Shown here: positions 46,190-58,425 of the stretch, piece after piece
Numbering within the stretch: the first letter of the stretch is position 1
Layout of the letters: each line of letters starts with the position of its first letter
Source of the DNA: Cylicocyclus nassatus
Taxonomy: Eukaryota > Nematoda > Chromadorea > Rhabditida > Strongylidae
Length of the DNA: 64,000 nt
Assembly: GCA_958299035.1 (NCBI GenBank)
Contig: CATQJL010000223.1
Location: 51,380,302-51,444,301 of the forward strand
Reading direction: 5' to 3'
Notes under the pieces: generated by a model
Databases searched by the model: none
The model's input: only the letters and a program-made list of their open reading frames with translations
Told to the model about the DNA's origin: nothing
Program-made: the position numbers and the translations under genes

Positions 46190-48990
46190 TATTCTGGTAG
46201 GGCTTCCCGAGCTGTGAAAAAGGTCGACGTTTCCGGTTTCGGCCTAGCTAAGAGCCGGCAAGCCAGATCCCCCACCGTTTGGTTTTTCCGGTCGCCAAGC
46301 AGTTCTCTCCGTTCCACACTCGGGTCAGCGAACACCCCTTGGAACTCAAGAGTAGGTCTGGTAAGTCTGTCTTGTAGGGTAATAATCTTTATTATTCCAC
46401 ATTTAGAAGAATAGAAAGAGACCCTGCACATCGCATCCCGCCTATGGCCCCGGATGGTAGCAAGAACCTCAGGGCGCCTTTTGGATTGGACAAAAACGAC
46501 ACGTCGACACGACGAACGCCATGAAGACTGCCTCATGCTCCGCACCTACAACACCAGGACAGTCTCCACAAACGCCGATCGCTCTTCTCGACGCACCATA
46601 TTATATCTCTATAGGACACGAAGTCCAGGAAGAACGTGCGATAGAAGAGTGATGGGACCTTCATCCTTCGTGGTGAAGTGGTGAGAGGGTTCCATCACGA
46701 AACGTTGGGGCTCTGTCGTCCACCCACCTCCTTTAACTTCTCGATTCGCATGAGATAGTATCACCTCGATTAGCCATCCTACGACTACGACCTTCACGCC
46801 AGAAGACCATCAACATCATCAAGTTACTCGCAATTATCAGCTGCTGACAGTTCAGAATTTGATGCTTTCTACGATGACGAGGAGGATTGTCTGCAATGAG
46901 AAGGAAGCCCTACAAGTTTGTTCTGGGCAACTTTAAGGCAAAAATCGGAATGCTGCTAGGAAAGGAATTTATCGAAAGTTTGGATATCGGCTCTGGAACG
47001 AAAACGGTAAACGTCTCATTGGGCTTGTCTCCGCCACACGACTTTTTCGTGGAGTTTCCATCTTCATGAAGAAAGAACATTGCTGGTGGATATGGGAATC
47101 GCTCAACGGAAAGACTCATGCGGAATTGATCACATTCGTACCAACCGAAGGTGGAGCTTGTTCGATGTCTACGTAGTTCCTCCTTCTTCAGTGGCTCTGA
47201 TCACCGCCTCCTTCGAGCGAAGGTACGATTTAGTCGAAAGCTGGAAAAGAAGATCTGCCACAGTGCCGCAAGAAGGAACAATGACGGTAACCGGCTGGAA
47301 GAGCTCATATCAAGTTGCGACTAGCCCATCGAGGAGGACCCAGCGTATGACTGCGACCGGCTTCTGAAAGGATTGCGAGCTGCGGAGAGTGCGCCTCAGT
47401 AAATTTTGAGAAGAACTTGAAACGCATTTCGAAGACCACCAAGGAATTACTCGAAGAAGATTTCTGAGGCAAAATCCGAATGCAACCATCTCGAGCGACT
47501 GAAACGCCGGTTGCAGAACAGCTTCTTAGGAGGATCTCAGGTAGTTCAGGCAAGCAAGATAATGGAAGCAGCCGAAGGAATACGAAGCCTTAAGAAGTCC
47601 CGAAGGAATCTCCGCGATGATTACGTGCCGCTGACCGTACTATTGAACGAATAAGGGACCCCGACTACCTTCTGGAAGCTATCTCGAAGATGAAAGCTAT
47701 CTCGAAGAGCTTTTATACCAACCTCTTTCGCTCATCGACATCCTTGCCCGATTTCCGTTGCTTTCACTTGAAAAATACCACCACATGCTAGCTACTGAAG
47801 TACGCACTGCGATTCAGCCATGGGAACGTTTACTTCTTTTCGCCCAGACCATATTTCCGTCGAACTTTCACGAGCCGCAGGACAATGTTCTACACGAGTT
47901 TCTCGCTCGCATCCAATAGCTTATAAAGGAAAGTGGAGAATGTCAGAACCGTCCTTCTTTTCAAAAGGGGTGAACGGGACGATCTTCGGAACTACGTCCA
48001 ATGTGCTGAGTGTGCTGTACAAGCATTTCACGAAGACTATCCTCGCTCGCCTATCTAGGATATTGGATGAAGCCCAGCCCCAAGGACATGCTGGATTTCG
48101 CAAAAGATTCAGCTGCATGGACTACATCCAGACGGTTTCGAGGGTCATGGAAGTCTGTCGGGAGTAGCGACTGCCTCTCGTCCTAAACTTCGTCGACTGT
48201 GAGAAAGCCTTTGACAGCGTTGAAACCAATACCATCCTGTCAGCGTTAGTCGATCAAGGAGCGGACCAGCTTACGTGAGGAGGTTAGCCGACTGCTACAA
48301 GGACTGCACAACGACGATTCAGCTGTTCCATCGCCCCTGACCATCCCCATCGGAAAGGGGGCCCGACAAAGTAGGAAAGAACATCGAATCGTGAGTAAAT
48401 TGGAGTAAGACTCAGCTCATGAAGAAGGTTGTTTGCGAAGATGCGGAAACGGAACTGGAAGAAACACCGATCATGGAGACGTCTTCTTACATGTATTTTG
48501 AACGTGAACATGAAGGATTTGAAGGAAGAACTTGACAGGAGAGAGGAGCAGCCTGGGTCGCCTTACTCACAGGGCGCTTGAGCGCAGTCTTCTGAAGATG
48601 GCACGACACACGCAACATCTTGTCGGACTTCGCAGTACGGATTTGAGAAGAAGCTTCCTTCATCGTGACCCAGCGGAATTCGTTGCGAAATCGAAACATT
48701 GATGGATCGGTCACATCATGAGAAGAACAGACGATAGATAGACACTAAGAATGTGACCGGATTCCTTCTGAGGCAAGACGTCCTTGAGGAAGACCTCTAA
48801 CGAGATGGGCAGACGTGCACATGGAAAGGATGGACCAAATGAAAAGTCAGCTCGATACGATTTCCGCACCTAGAACTCTTGGACGCAGCAGCTGACGACA
48901 ACCAAGAAAATCGTGGACATCTGAAGCGAGGGACAGGGATCATTGGAAACTTCTGAACTGGACCCACACGTCAAGTGTAGATGAGCTTCT
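46190..48990 (+). mobile_element. Dead non-LTR retrotransposon (LINE) with endonuclease and reverse transcriptase remnants
   Basis: A non-coding GC-rich leader (46.19-46.44 kb) precedes broken frames. Endonuclease-type blocks include LRTYNTRTVSTNAD (about 46.53 kb), YSQLSAADSSEFDAFYDDEE (46.83 kb) and IDHIRTNRRWSLFDVYVVPP (47.12 kb). Reverse transcriptase blocks include VLSVLYKHFTKTILARLSRI, DEAQPQGHAGFRKRFSCMDY (48.00-48.12 kb), FVDCEKAFDSVETNTILSAL (48.19 kb) and FHRPLTIPIGKGARQ (48.33 kb). The segment that should carry the catalytic F.DD box is missing: sequence jumps to the RT-thumb region at about 48.40 kb. The C-terminal RDPAEFVAKSKHWIGHIMRR type block follows at about 48.67 kb. Many stops and frameshifts mean it cannot encode a working protein. 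Confidence 0.8.
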
Positions 48991-51004
48991 AGGTATTGAA
49001 TATTCGGAATCTTACATACAAGGCCGCTTTTTTGATCCACAGAAGTCCGTCTTCAATTAGATCCGCCCTACAGATAAATCCTTTTTCACCACTATAACTG
49101 ATCTAGATTTTGGCAGATAATCTCACGGGCTTACCTGCGGGAGGCCCTATCTGTGAGATTTTAGGGTGAAATCCTTTTGTTTGTTGTAGCACAACTTCGG
49201 CAATGCGCAAACTCGAATTGTCGGTGTCGACTGACGAAGAATAGTTCGCCTACTTCTTTGCTCAGGAATGGCATGGGTCCCTTATCGTGTGTACGTGAGA
49301 TTACAAGCAAAATTTCGTAACAACTTGCTTTCGAAAAGGCGTCAGGGTCTTCTACATCAGTGCGAGTTATCTGAATGTTATTCTAGAGTCACCGAAAGGA
49401 AAGTCTATGAACTTTTCTTGTCACATACAATTTAAACATAGCTTATCGAAACCTTCTCGTGAGTTCCGAAACTTCTTTGACTTTGAAACATCTGTGTACG
49501 GTTATGCTTACTACAATCGCACAGAGGTGCTTTCGTAGAATGTTCTCAATATATAATTCCTCAATGGTCCTCTCAGCCAAAAGCATCAAGAAAATTTTGA
49601 AAGGCTTCCATGACTGTAAATAAAATAGAACTTCATCTTAGTGAATTCGTGGACCTCTCGATGTGAAGCCCGTCTGTCGCTATAATCTATATGACTATCA
49701 TTAAGATAGATTACATTGCTCACATATGACTTATAGAATAATGCCTAATCGTAATGATAGTCAAATATCGAACAAACACTGGAAGGGCAGAGTCCGTGTC
49801 TGGTATGATATTGAGGTATGTGTCATTCCTTGATTTCAAGTATGATGGGCTTTTTGTTGATTTTTCCATTTGTAAAAACTAATCATGCGATAACGCTTTA
49901 TAGCTTTCAGTTTTGTCAAATAGCACGGATTGTCTGGTATAAAAGCAGCTGAAAATCTGAAGCGAGTGTCAGTTCCCAGCTTTCTATTTCATGTACATAC
50001 CTCTTTCTTAAAATACAGAAAGAATTCATAGATTCTTTTGGGGGGACCAGGCGGTGTCTGGCTTCTGTCGTTGCCTTATTAAGCCATTCCCAAGCAGTTC
50101 AATTGAGCACATTTTCCATAAATTTGTAATTTGTGCCAAAAATAAGAGAAGCCATATTTGAACTTAGCTCACAGCGGCTCACATATATGCACAGAATCAA
50201 GCACAAACCTTCACATGGCCTTTGCCTTCACCTTTTTATAGCCTCAAAGAGCTCCCCCGTAGTCGTCAAAGCGGTAGCGAAATCAGTCAAATGTGGAAAA
50301 TCAAAAGATTTGCAAAGTGAGCGAAACCGTGATCAATACTTTTTCGAAAATGGAAAGAGTCCTGGGTAGCTTATAAGGTTAGATAAACATTGGGTCTCTT
50401 GAATCCTTGCCACCGGCGGAAAGACTTCAAAAAAGCTCTTACTTTTCAACTAATGGACATCCCTTAATACCATTAATTCACCGATTAGTGAATTGATAAG
50501 AATAATCTCGAACATTACATTTCGATATAGAATTTGTTTCATGTGAGTACTAAGTGGGATACGCTGCGAGGGCATGCTGCAAATCATTCGTTCATGGTCA
50601 GCAGCATAATCAATGTTTTCTATGAAAGGCAAGCGAATTCGAAAGCATAAGTTTTTGACCTATTCCAGGTCTTTACCTTCCATAAACATACTCACATGCG
50701 CCATTATTAGTAGAAACATACAGACATACTTACCTACATGCAGGACGTTTGCAATTTGGTCTGATCACAAAAGAACGTGATTGAAAAGTGAAATCTCTGT
50801 CCTTGTTGATTCTAGAGTCCTTCTACTTGCTTAAATACCAGAAACATGCACGCGAGAGTATCCCTGCAAGCTTTCACTCATGTATGTGCAACAGATCGAA
50901 ATAGCAAACATAGTGAGATGTTCGTTGTTGTTCTTGTTGTTGTTCGTAAATTTTCTTATCATTCCGAAAGAATAATTTGATCAACTGAATTTTTTCGCTC
51001 TAGA

Positions 51005-52126
51005 ATGAAAGCAGTTCTCGTGCTTTTCGTCTGCGCGGCATCTATCATGTCGCAAGAGTTGTGGAACCAATACCCGGAGAATGGCAACTACATCGTTCCA
51101 TACAAATTCACCGGCACCTACAGTAACCTTGAATTTCTACACTTGAATCACATGTGAAAACGAAAATTCTTTGTACAAACGAACACTTTGGTCTTTTTAT
51201 CAACTGTCTTGGCTCACTACACTTCAGATTTGAGCAAAACATCGCTAAAATATCTTTTTCAAGGCCCTGAAGAGCGCTCGATGATCACAGCGGCTATGCA
51301 GAAGGTCGCTGACAACACTTGTATCGAATTTAGACCTCGCACGAACGAAGACGAATTTGTCGAGATAGTCAACGAAGAAGACGGGTCGTACGTAACTTTT
51401 CATTTGAGGGTATCTCAAGTGAAACATCATTTGGCACATCTGCGGCCTTAATATGTAAATAGAGATGTATGCGAGGTTGTCCTCGTGATTATCTATGTTT
51501 TCGTTTTTGACTAAGGGTATATTTATTGTACGCTCTCGATTTTAGATGTCGTGCAAATGTAGGAAGAATTGGGGAGAATAGGATATATCTTGAATCGAAC
51601 AATAATGTAAAGTGAGCGCAAGCTACGTTGCGAAAGTTGTATTTTCACAATTTTTCAAACTCATATTCTTCCAGCTGTGCGAAGCAGTGGTATCAACGCA
51701 GAGTACTATTGCATAGTTTGGGACTGAGTGGCGAGCATCAGCGAGTGGATAGAGACAAATACATCAATGTGCATTTCGAAAATATAGCAGGTTGTTCCCT
51801 CAATTTGACTGAGCTCATTTTTAGATAATTTTATGCAGATCCAAATCTGCGCCTGTTCCTAGCCGAGGCTGATTCAACACAAAAGTACACCAGCGTTCCT
51901 TACGACTACTTGTCTATTATGCACGACGCAAAGAATGCTTACGCAAAACCAGGCACGGTTACCATTGAAACTCTCGATTCTACTTATCAGGTCATGTTCA
52001 CACTCTTTTCGTTACTAACATCACGAAAATGCAAGATATTGTTAGGATCAAATTGGATCGGCAACGGAGCCCTCAGGTCGCGACTACGAGAAGATCAATC
52101 TGCTTTACCAGTGCAACAAACCTTGA
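51005..52126 (+). pseudogene. Degenerate astacin metalloprotease, left copy, containing adapter sequence
   Basis: Exon 1 (51005-51122) encodes a signal-like MKAVLVLFVCAASIMSQ, then directly ELWNQYPENGNYIVPYKFTG, the start of the astacin catalytic domain; no prodomain is present. Exon 2 (about 51265-51391) holds ITAAMQKVADNTCIEFRPRT. Exon 3 (51675-51790) holds LHSLGLSGEHQRVDRDKYIN. Exon 4 (51839-51990) holds SVPYDYLSIMHDAKNAYAKP. Exon 5 (52046-52126) holds DYEKINLLYQCNKP and TGA. The start of exon 3 (51680-51706) is replaced by adapter sequence, so the active-site strand is unreadable here. The exon-2 acceptor is TTTTTCAAG rather than TTTCAG. The block between exons 2 and 3 that normally carries the SYVG...GC segment is missing. 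As in the right copy, zinc ligands are lost. Confidence 0.75.
51682..51706 (+). other. SMART cDNA-library adapter sequence (artefact)
   Basis: The 25 bases starting AAGCAGTGGTATCAACGCAG and ending AGTAC are the widely used SMART/SMARTer amplification primer. The tell-tale translation KQWYQRRV appears in the reading frame. In the mirror copy (59.46-59.49 kb) the corresponding 27 bases are ordinary astacin coding, so here they have been overwritten without changing length. Confidence 0.93.
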
Positions 52127-52329
52127 CTCCGTACCTTCAAATCCGATCATTTCACGCATAAAGCATTGAAAGCCAGTTCTACTCCAAATCATCTATTATC
52201 TGAAAAAGAAACCTGCAAAGCTGGAGCGCTTCTCCAAGCAAAACAACTTCATGAGCAATTGAAACGGACACTGAATTGTGCCTCGATTAGCAAATGACCG
52301 CATGTCCATCAGTTTCCAAATTATGTAAG

Positions 52330-52489
52330 GGCTGCTGCATGACGAAGGCGCAGAAGCGATGTTAGTTGAGCGGGCGCAAATGCGACGCGCGCGTATCTTC
52401 ACCGTTGTAAATCCTGCGCCTCTTGTGCTCTGCTGCTAATAAAGCCGCGTTCGTGCCCGAAGGTATTGCGCCTTCGTCATGCAGCAGCC
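52330..52489. mobile_element. 160-bp MITE, private to the left arm
   Basis: The ends GGCTGCTGCATGACGAAGGC and GCCTTCGTCATGCAGCAGCC are exact inverses. It is absent at the matching place in the right arm (about 58.86 kb), so it inserted after the duplication or was lost from the other arm. Confidence 0.8.
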
Positions 52490-53496
52490 TATAGCTTGGG
52501 ACGCATACTTTCTGGTTTCTTTCTAGTCAATTTTCGATTTTGTGTGCCATCAAAATGCGATCCTCTTCCAAATCGAATATTTGGAGCTTAGGACAACCCA
52601 CACAGCCGATAAGCTTGAGAACAAAAAGAGAATCCTATGCATTTTCTTCTACAATTTTCGAGCAAAAAGTTGATCATTTGCTAATGACTATAAAACGATT
52701 TACTCAAACAAACGTTTCCTAATTCGACATCAAAGGACTCAGCAATACAACTTAGCAAACATCTTGTTGTTCTCGAAGTATGCAGGTTTATCGTACGATT
52801 GAGAAAACCACACGAAGACTTGTATCATCATTTGTGCTGCGGCGGGATGGTCGGCGCCTCTTGCTTATTGCTCGGATGCCATGCGCAATTTCCTTAAAGG
52901 ACTTCCGAACTGCGGATGGCCGGTCGCATATTGGCTTCCTCAGATGACTTTACATGGTTTGTCCGACCTGCTGATCAAGACTACGTGGGCGGTGAGAAAC
53001 GGCACTTTTTGACCTTGCATTGTAGATCCTGCTCATTCACGACTCATACTTGTACCCGCTTCCTCTTATGTTCAAAAAAATTCCACACTTACGTGTTTGA
53101 GAACAACTCGATTTTGCTATCCCCGAACCGAATCTGCTCTATTCTTGTACCTTGCTCCAAAGTTGAAGTTCACCAAAAACAAGGTATCGGAAACGACAAC
53201 CGAACGAACGAGCGAATAGTATAATTTGTGAAAAGAAATGGGAAAGCAACCCCAAAATCACGGCATCGACATCAAAGGACTCAGCAATACGACTTCCCCA
53301 GATGACTTCGCATAGGTTGTCCGACCTGTTTATCAAGAAAAACATGTTTTGCAAGATATATTACTGTCGAGTTATTGACAGATAGTAGGGAAGCTCAAAA
53401 TATCCCAATGTTTGCTGGTCCCTTATTTTAAAAAGCTTATGCGTTATGCCAAGTTGGTACATAACTGGGAAAACTTACTAGTGATGCCCATGAAAG

Positions 53497-55130
53497 CCCC
53501 TTATTTACAAGAAACATTGAGTTACGCCCTTACACCGGATTTGCAGAACATAACTAAAGCCTCAACTTAACGCTACAACTTAAGTACGCTGAAGGAACGC
53601 TGAAACAGCCTCAACATCAAGAGGCAATTGATTGATTGGAGGGCAGATAATGCGACAGAAAAAGGACATGGAAAAGCTTCGCGCGGAAAAGAGCTCAAAC
53701 AACAGTTGGAGCAAGCGAACAAATCAAGGGAAAAGCTGTCAAGTGATGAAAGACAGCGAGAGAAAGAACATCGTAGGCCGTCTCAGGAACCTACGGCTAA
53801 GATTCAAAGGACCGACAAGCCAGGGGAAAAGCTGTCAAGTGATGAAAGGCAGCGAGAGAGAATGTCACAGGCTGTGTTAGGACCTGCGGCTAAGACCCAG
53901 AGCACCGACGGACCCGAGCCTTCGAGAGCCTGTGAGAACGGACTTGAAAGGGACATCATCGAAATAAAGACGGTCTTGCAGGATTTCTCTCATCGGAAAA
54001 TGGGACAAGTAAACCTTGGCTCTAAAGGAATCATGTGTGCCTTCTGTGATGAATCAACTCAGCGCTTCTCTGACTCCTGCCCAAGATGTGGATGGGGACG
54101 AAAAATGTGAGATTATTCGACGGAAAGAACTTTGCCGAGTCTGCCTAGAAAACTGCCCTCCACAAAAAGAATGCCTTTACGCAAGAAGAGAATGCTGGTA
54201 CTGCAAGCGCCAAAAGGGATCTATATTCGAAGACCTCATCCCACGCGACAGCAGACACCTCGCGTCCTTTGTAACGTCCCAGACATTAAGGCACGAGGTT
54301 TCTGACGCCAAAAGAGCACTGAAAGATGGCCGCAGGACGTTCACTAGCTGCGCCGGGAGTGTCGGGACGACCAAGTGATCCATAATCAATGTATATAATT
54401 TAGATAAACTTGTTAATTGTTTAACCAATTATATCAAGTATTTGTTTACTATTTGAGTTAATTTGTGTTCTATGGAATCGCACATTTCTCAAGTATCGTC
54501 GACTCGTTGACCGTACGAACTGCTCAAACGCTACTAACCACGCGCGGCGCGGTTAAAATGTTGCGAGAGCACGATTTTGACAATGAGTTTGTATTGGGGC
54601 AAGCGTACCTCGCGGCGCGTGCTCCGCGGTTATGTCCACTCCGTACAGTCAACGAATCGACGATATGCGTTGTTTTGCTTTTTGTAACGTTTATCATATC
54701 ATCTATGTTTCTTTTCGCTCGAAATTTATTTCAAGATTCCACTTTTATCTGATATTCTTTCTGTATAAATAGAGCTCACACCACCGTAAGATCATGCTTC
54801 CTCAAGTGATAAGTTCCGTAAGGATCTTAAGTTCAAGTTCAAGTTCAAGTCTATCGCAGAGGAAGAAGAACTTCCGGATTGTGAGCAGGAAGATAGAAGA
54901 TTGAGAAGACTGTATGTGAAGATTTGAACGATAAACCTATTTGTGAGCCCGTTTTCAACCACAGCTTATAGTCACGTGTGGCAAACGAGCAAGTAAAACA
55001 CAAGTCCTACTCTAAGCGAAGAAAAGAACACCCTTTTCTACAATCCCCTTATTACAAGAAACATTGAGTTATGCCCTTACACTGGATTTGCAGAACATAA
55101 CTGAACGCCTCAAGTTAACGCCACAACGCC
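53497..55130 (+). mobile_element. Internally deleted LTR-retrotransposon remnant (BEL/Pao-like)
   Basis: A direct repeat of about 85 bases (CCCCTTATT.ACAAGAAACA ... GGATTTGCAGAACATAACT) lies at 53497-53582 and 55043-55130. Between the copies are a gag-like zinc-knuckle gene and a region with TATAAATAGAGC (about 54.76 kb), a likely LTR promoter. No protease, reverse transcriptase or integrase is present. The left LTR appears truncated to its last part. Confidence 0.5.
53628..54378 (+). pseudogene. Gag-like zinc-knuckle protein
   Basis: The first frame (to 54110) encodes a charged, repeated region: two copies of the EKLSSDERQRE unit, so an internal duplication of about 35 residues. It is followed by CAFCDESTQRFSDSCPRC. 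The second frame (from about 54085) continues CEIIRRKELCRVCLENCPPQ and ECLYARRECWYCKRQKG. The spacing CxxC..C..C, LCxxCL, CxYCK is that of BEL/Pao gag zinc fingers, where the last knuckle usually ends HH..LC; here the histidines are lost. A one-base frameshift splits the finger array. Nucleocapsid-type RNA binding would be the original role. Confidence 0.55.
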
Positions 55131-55637
55131 ACAACGCCAACAACAGTATTCGCTTGTATTATAAATTGCAACTGTTCACTTATCGTGAATAACGATTTGT
55201 GAATGAATGATTTGTGAACCATGCATGGTTACAAAAATCACCGGTCCTTCTCTTGGTTTCAAAGAAGAGCTTTCTTTCCCGAGAATAATGTGTGGACACA
55301 GCTCCATCGAAACGTATTTACTAAAGCTCGTCATGGGCAATGTGTGCTGCGCTATTTCATAGCGAGTCCACGTCCGCACAAAAATTTATTTTATGTTATA
55401 AAGCTAACTTACGTAAGTGCAACGCATCAATATCACTGCACTCTTGCAACATGAGTGAAATTGAATGATAGTGATTTGTTGGAACCATCATCTAAATTGA
55501 GTAATGATTAAGTGATTTTCACAGCTTTCTACAGTATCTTTTCAATGCCACCAGCAGTGAATCAATGCGAATGCTGTTATCAGCGCGATAAATAATTCGG
55601 CCAACCAAAAATTTGAAGAAATCTGTGAGAACTGACT

Positions 55638-55750
55638 ACTGTCGTATACCACGGTACCACGACAGACTGTGACGCTTTTATATGATGATGCGGTATGCGT
55701 CATCATATAAAAGCGTCACAGCCTGTCGTGGTACCGTGGTATACGACAGT
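55638..55750. repeat. 113-bp near-perfect palindrome
   Basis: ACTGTCGTATACCACGGTAC at the left end is mirrored exactly at the right. Only one mismatch (ACAGACTG versus CAGCCTG region) and a short GCGGTAT-type centre interrupt about 53 paired bases. It lies in the spacer of the large inverted duplication. Confidence 0.85.
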
Positions 55751-55980
55751 CGCCGAGCTGTTGAATCCTCGAGTTCAATTTCAACCAGTCTCAACCGAGG
55801 TGTGGCAATGCAACTCGACTCGGCAAACTGTGGCGGCCGCCGCCTCTTGCTGCCCAAGGCTGCATTTACACTATTGTAAGTTGGAAGTCCTATCACAGTT
55901 CCGACACAGCGTTCTAAATGTGCCGAAAGTGTGCTGCAGGTTCGCAGTCGCCCGTAACCATATTAGGCGGTGGTAGGTAG

Positions 55981-56309
55981 CAGCGGCGGTACAGGATTTT
56001 CATCTGAGGGGGGGGCGGCAAAAATTTTTTTCAAATGGAGGTGCGTGGAGGGGCTACTCAAGATTTTTGCGGGTCCATAACCTCTAAAATCTAGAAAAAA
56101 GGGGGCGTCGGCAACGCCCCCAAAAAAATTATTTCACAAAGTTAATTTGGATTTTTGAAAAATTTGAAAAGTTATTTTAAATGTTTGCAAGAATGAGCAA
56201 GTCATTTTTGCACATTTTTATAACCCATGTAAGTAAATTTTAAAAATTTCGCGATCCATTCTCGGGGAGTGGGTCCTCCTCTCGCCCCTCCCTCCTCGGT
56301 CCGCCACTG
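55981..56309. mobile_element. 329-bp hAT-type MITE
   Basis: The ends CAGCGGCGGTACAGG and (reverse complement) CAGTGGCGGACCGAGG are typical CAGTGGCGGA hAT tips. The flanks GTAGGTAG and GTAGATAG form an 8-base target duplication with one change. The interior is poly-G/poly-A rich and non-coding. Confidence 0.75.
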
Positions 56310-56634
56310 GTAGATAGCTATTTGTGGTCGCCTTTGATCGACTTTTATCGATGTTTTGCTCGTTTCTGTCTGATTTTTTGTATCTTGCTCCCTCTTGTGA
56401 CGAAAAAGGTTCTGCAAAAAAGTTTCACTTAGAGCGAATTGTAAGAATGAGCGCTTTCATACAGTGTATGACTTGAAAACTGTGTTTTCACTTGCGCGCC
56501 CTTTTGCCCCCACATATTTTTTGTCTAATAAACTTTTCGTATCTTAAAAATTCACTGGCCCAGCTATAGCGAGCTGTTTTATAACGGAACTGACACAATT
56601 GTCATAACAGATAAGGTTAGCACTTTTCCTGCTA

Positions 56635-57583
56635 TTAGGTCGTTTTTAAGTCCGTAATTTTTATTTTCGTAGCTATTTTTTGACGAAACGGTCGGCTCAC
56701 GTTGAAGAACATGTACTATTCGAAAGAGCCAAATTTGCTTAGAAAAAATTGTTGTTCCATTCTGAAGCGAATCTAGATCCCTTGTCTTTATACTTCTCAA
56801 CGCAAAGTTTTTTGAGAGGCAAAAATTGGCAATTTCGGTAATAGTAGTCCGTACTTGGTCTGCACCCCGCAGAATCATTCCCAAAGGTAGGCGAATGGTT
56901 AATAGCAAGCAAGACCGGTATACTGACAAATTTGCAGCATGCCACTATGCCAAGAACCATTTAAACAAATTCTTAACAGTCGGCGTCTTTGACTGCTGCA
57001 GCTTTTCTTTTGCGCGCTGCTTAGCGACAGAATGTGTCGGCCCTTCTATCGGGCCTTGTCAAAGGAAGGGCTAATTCTTAGTGGTTCAAGTTGTATGGGT
57101 ACAAGCTCTGGCCAACATTTTACGCTTTCTTCAAAATAATTCCTATTAAAAAGAGTTCTCCAAATTGTATCAAACGCAAAACATCTACACCAATGGCAAA
57201 AGTGCGTTTTATTTTCCTTTGTAGTGTTTCTTACGCAAGAAGACTACTTTTATATGTGCCATAGTCCCGCAAGCAGTATTTTCTTATCACTTTCAACAAG
57301 TTCATATGGAAAATTCCAATTTGTTCTTTGTATACGGATCGAAAGTTGCAGGTGCCGAAATCGTCGATTGCCCTTTTATAAGGTGCTATTTTATAACGGA
57401 ACCTATAACGAATCTTCGCTATGAGAAGTTACAAGATTAAAAATATAAGGTTGGCTTCAAAGTACGGAACACCGCTTTTAGTACAGGTATTTTGATTTGT
57501 AGTACTATTTTGTCTATTTTTTCAAGAACTGCTTCATCGAAGAATTACGACAAAAAACTCTGAGAACTTATAAAACGACCTAA
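56635..57583. mobile_element. 949-bp mariner-type element, degenerate
   Basis: The ends TTAGGTCGTTTTTAAGTCCG and (reverse complement) TTAGGTCGTTTTATAAGTTC are both flanked by TA. The interior holds only broken frames; no D,D34D motif or YSPDLAP-type signature was found. Confidence 0.7.
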
Positions 57584-58425
57584 TACATTAGATCAGATGG
57601 GTTTCGAACTTACAGTCGCAATTCTTTTCACAAATTATACTATTCGCTCTTTCGTTTGGTTATCTTTCCTCTATATATTGTTTTGGTAAACTTCCACTTT
57701 GGAGCAATGTACAAGAATGGAACAGATTCGATTCGATGATAGCAAAATAGAGTCGTTCTCAAACCCACTTATGTTAGCATTTTTCAACATAAAAGGAAGT
57801 GGGTACAAGACTAAGTCGTGAATAGGCAAGATCTACAATGGAAAGCGTTGAAAGGTCAAAAAGTGCGGTTTCCCACGTAGTCTTGATCAGCAGGTCGGAC
57901 AAACCATGTAAAGACATCTGAGGAAGCCAAACCATGCGAATTTTTCTCGTTTCTCGCTTTTGAGCTCGAGAAGAAGTTAGAGTGGGTAAAGGTGGGGTGG
58001 AGGGAGGTGGATGAGCTATAAATTATTGGTAGCCCATCTAATATCTTAATTTCACGAGTAAAAAAAGCACCATTTTTTCTGTAAATTTGATCGCCCAAAC
58101 ACAACAAAGGAATTTTGCGACAGAGTGACCCTATACCTTGCTGCGCATTACCTAAGACGGACGGCGGCGTATTGATCGGCAAAGAACAGCAAAGCGATGA
58201 AGTGCTCGCATTGAAAAGCGCAGAAGATGTACTTTGTACTCATTAAATCACGGTTGGTATGTATTTCATGTTGTTCTTTTGTAATTTGGAGTAACGCGCC
58301 ACTGTGGGCCGGCCATCCGCAGCTGCGGAATTTCTTTGAGGTGATGGCGCATGACATCCGTGCAGTAAACGAAAATGCGCAGACCATCGGGCCGCAGCAC
58401 AAATGATACACGTACGGTAAACCTG

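Larger units (their letters stand above)
49630..53240 (+). repeat. Left arm of a large inverted duplication
   Basis: Sequence from about 49.63 to 53.24 kb recurs in reverse at 57.625-61.405 kb. Shared landmarks in mirrored order include GTGAAGCCC.TCTGTCGCTA, TAAAGCGTTAT, AGCACGGATTGTCTG, the whole astacin region, AATCGAGGCACAATTCAGTG and CTACGTGGG. Arms differ by substitutions and by private insertions (left: 49.69-49.84, about 50.20-50.40 and 52330-52489). Confidence 0.85.

Noticed and set aside
51182..51706. Adapter as evidence that the whole left arm is a cDNA contaminant
   Set aside because: Introns are retained in the left arm and it carries a private MITE, so the arm is genomic. Only the 25-27 base tract is foreign.
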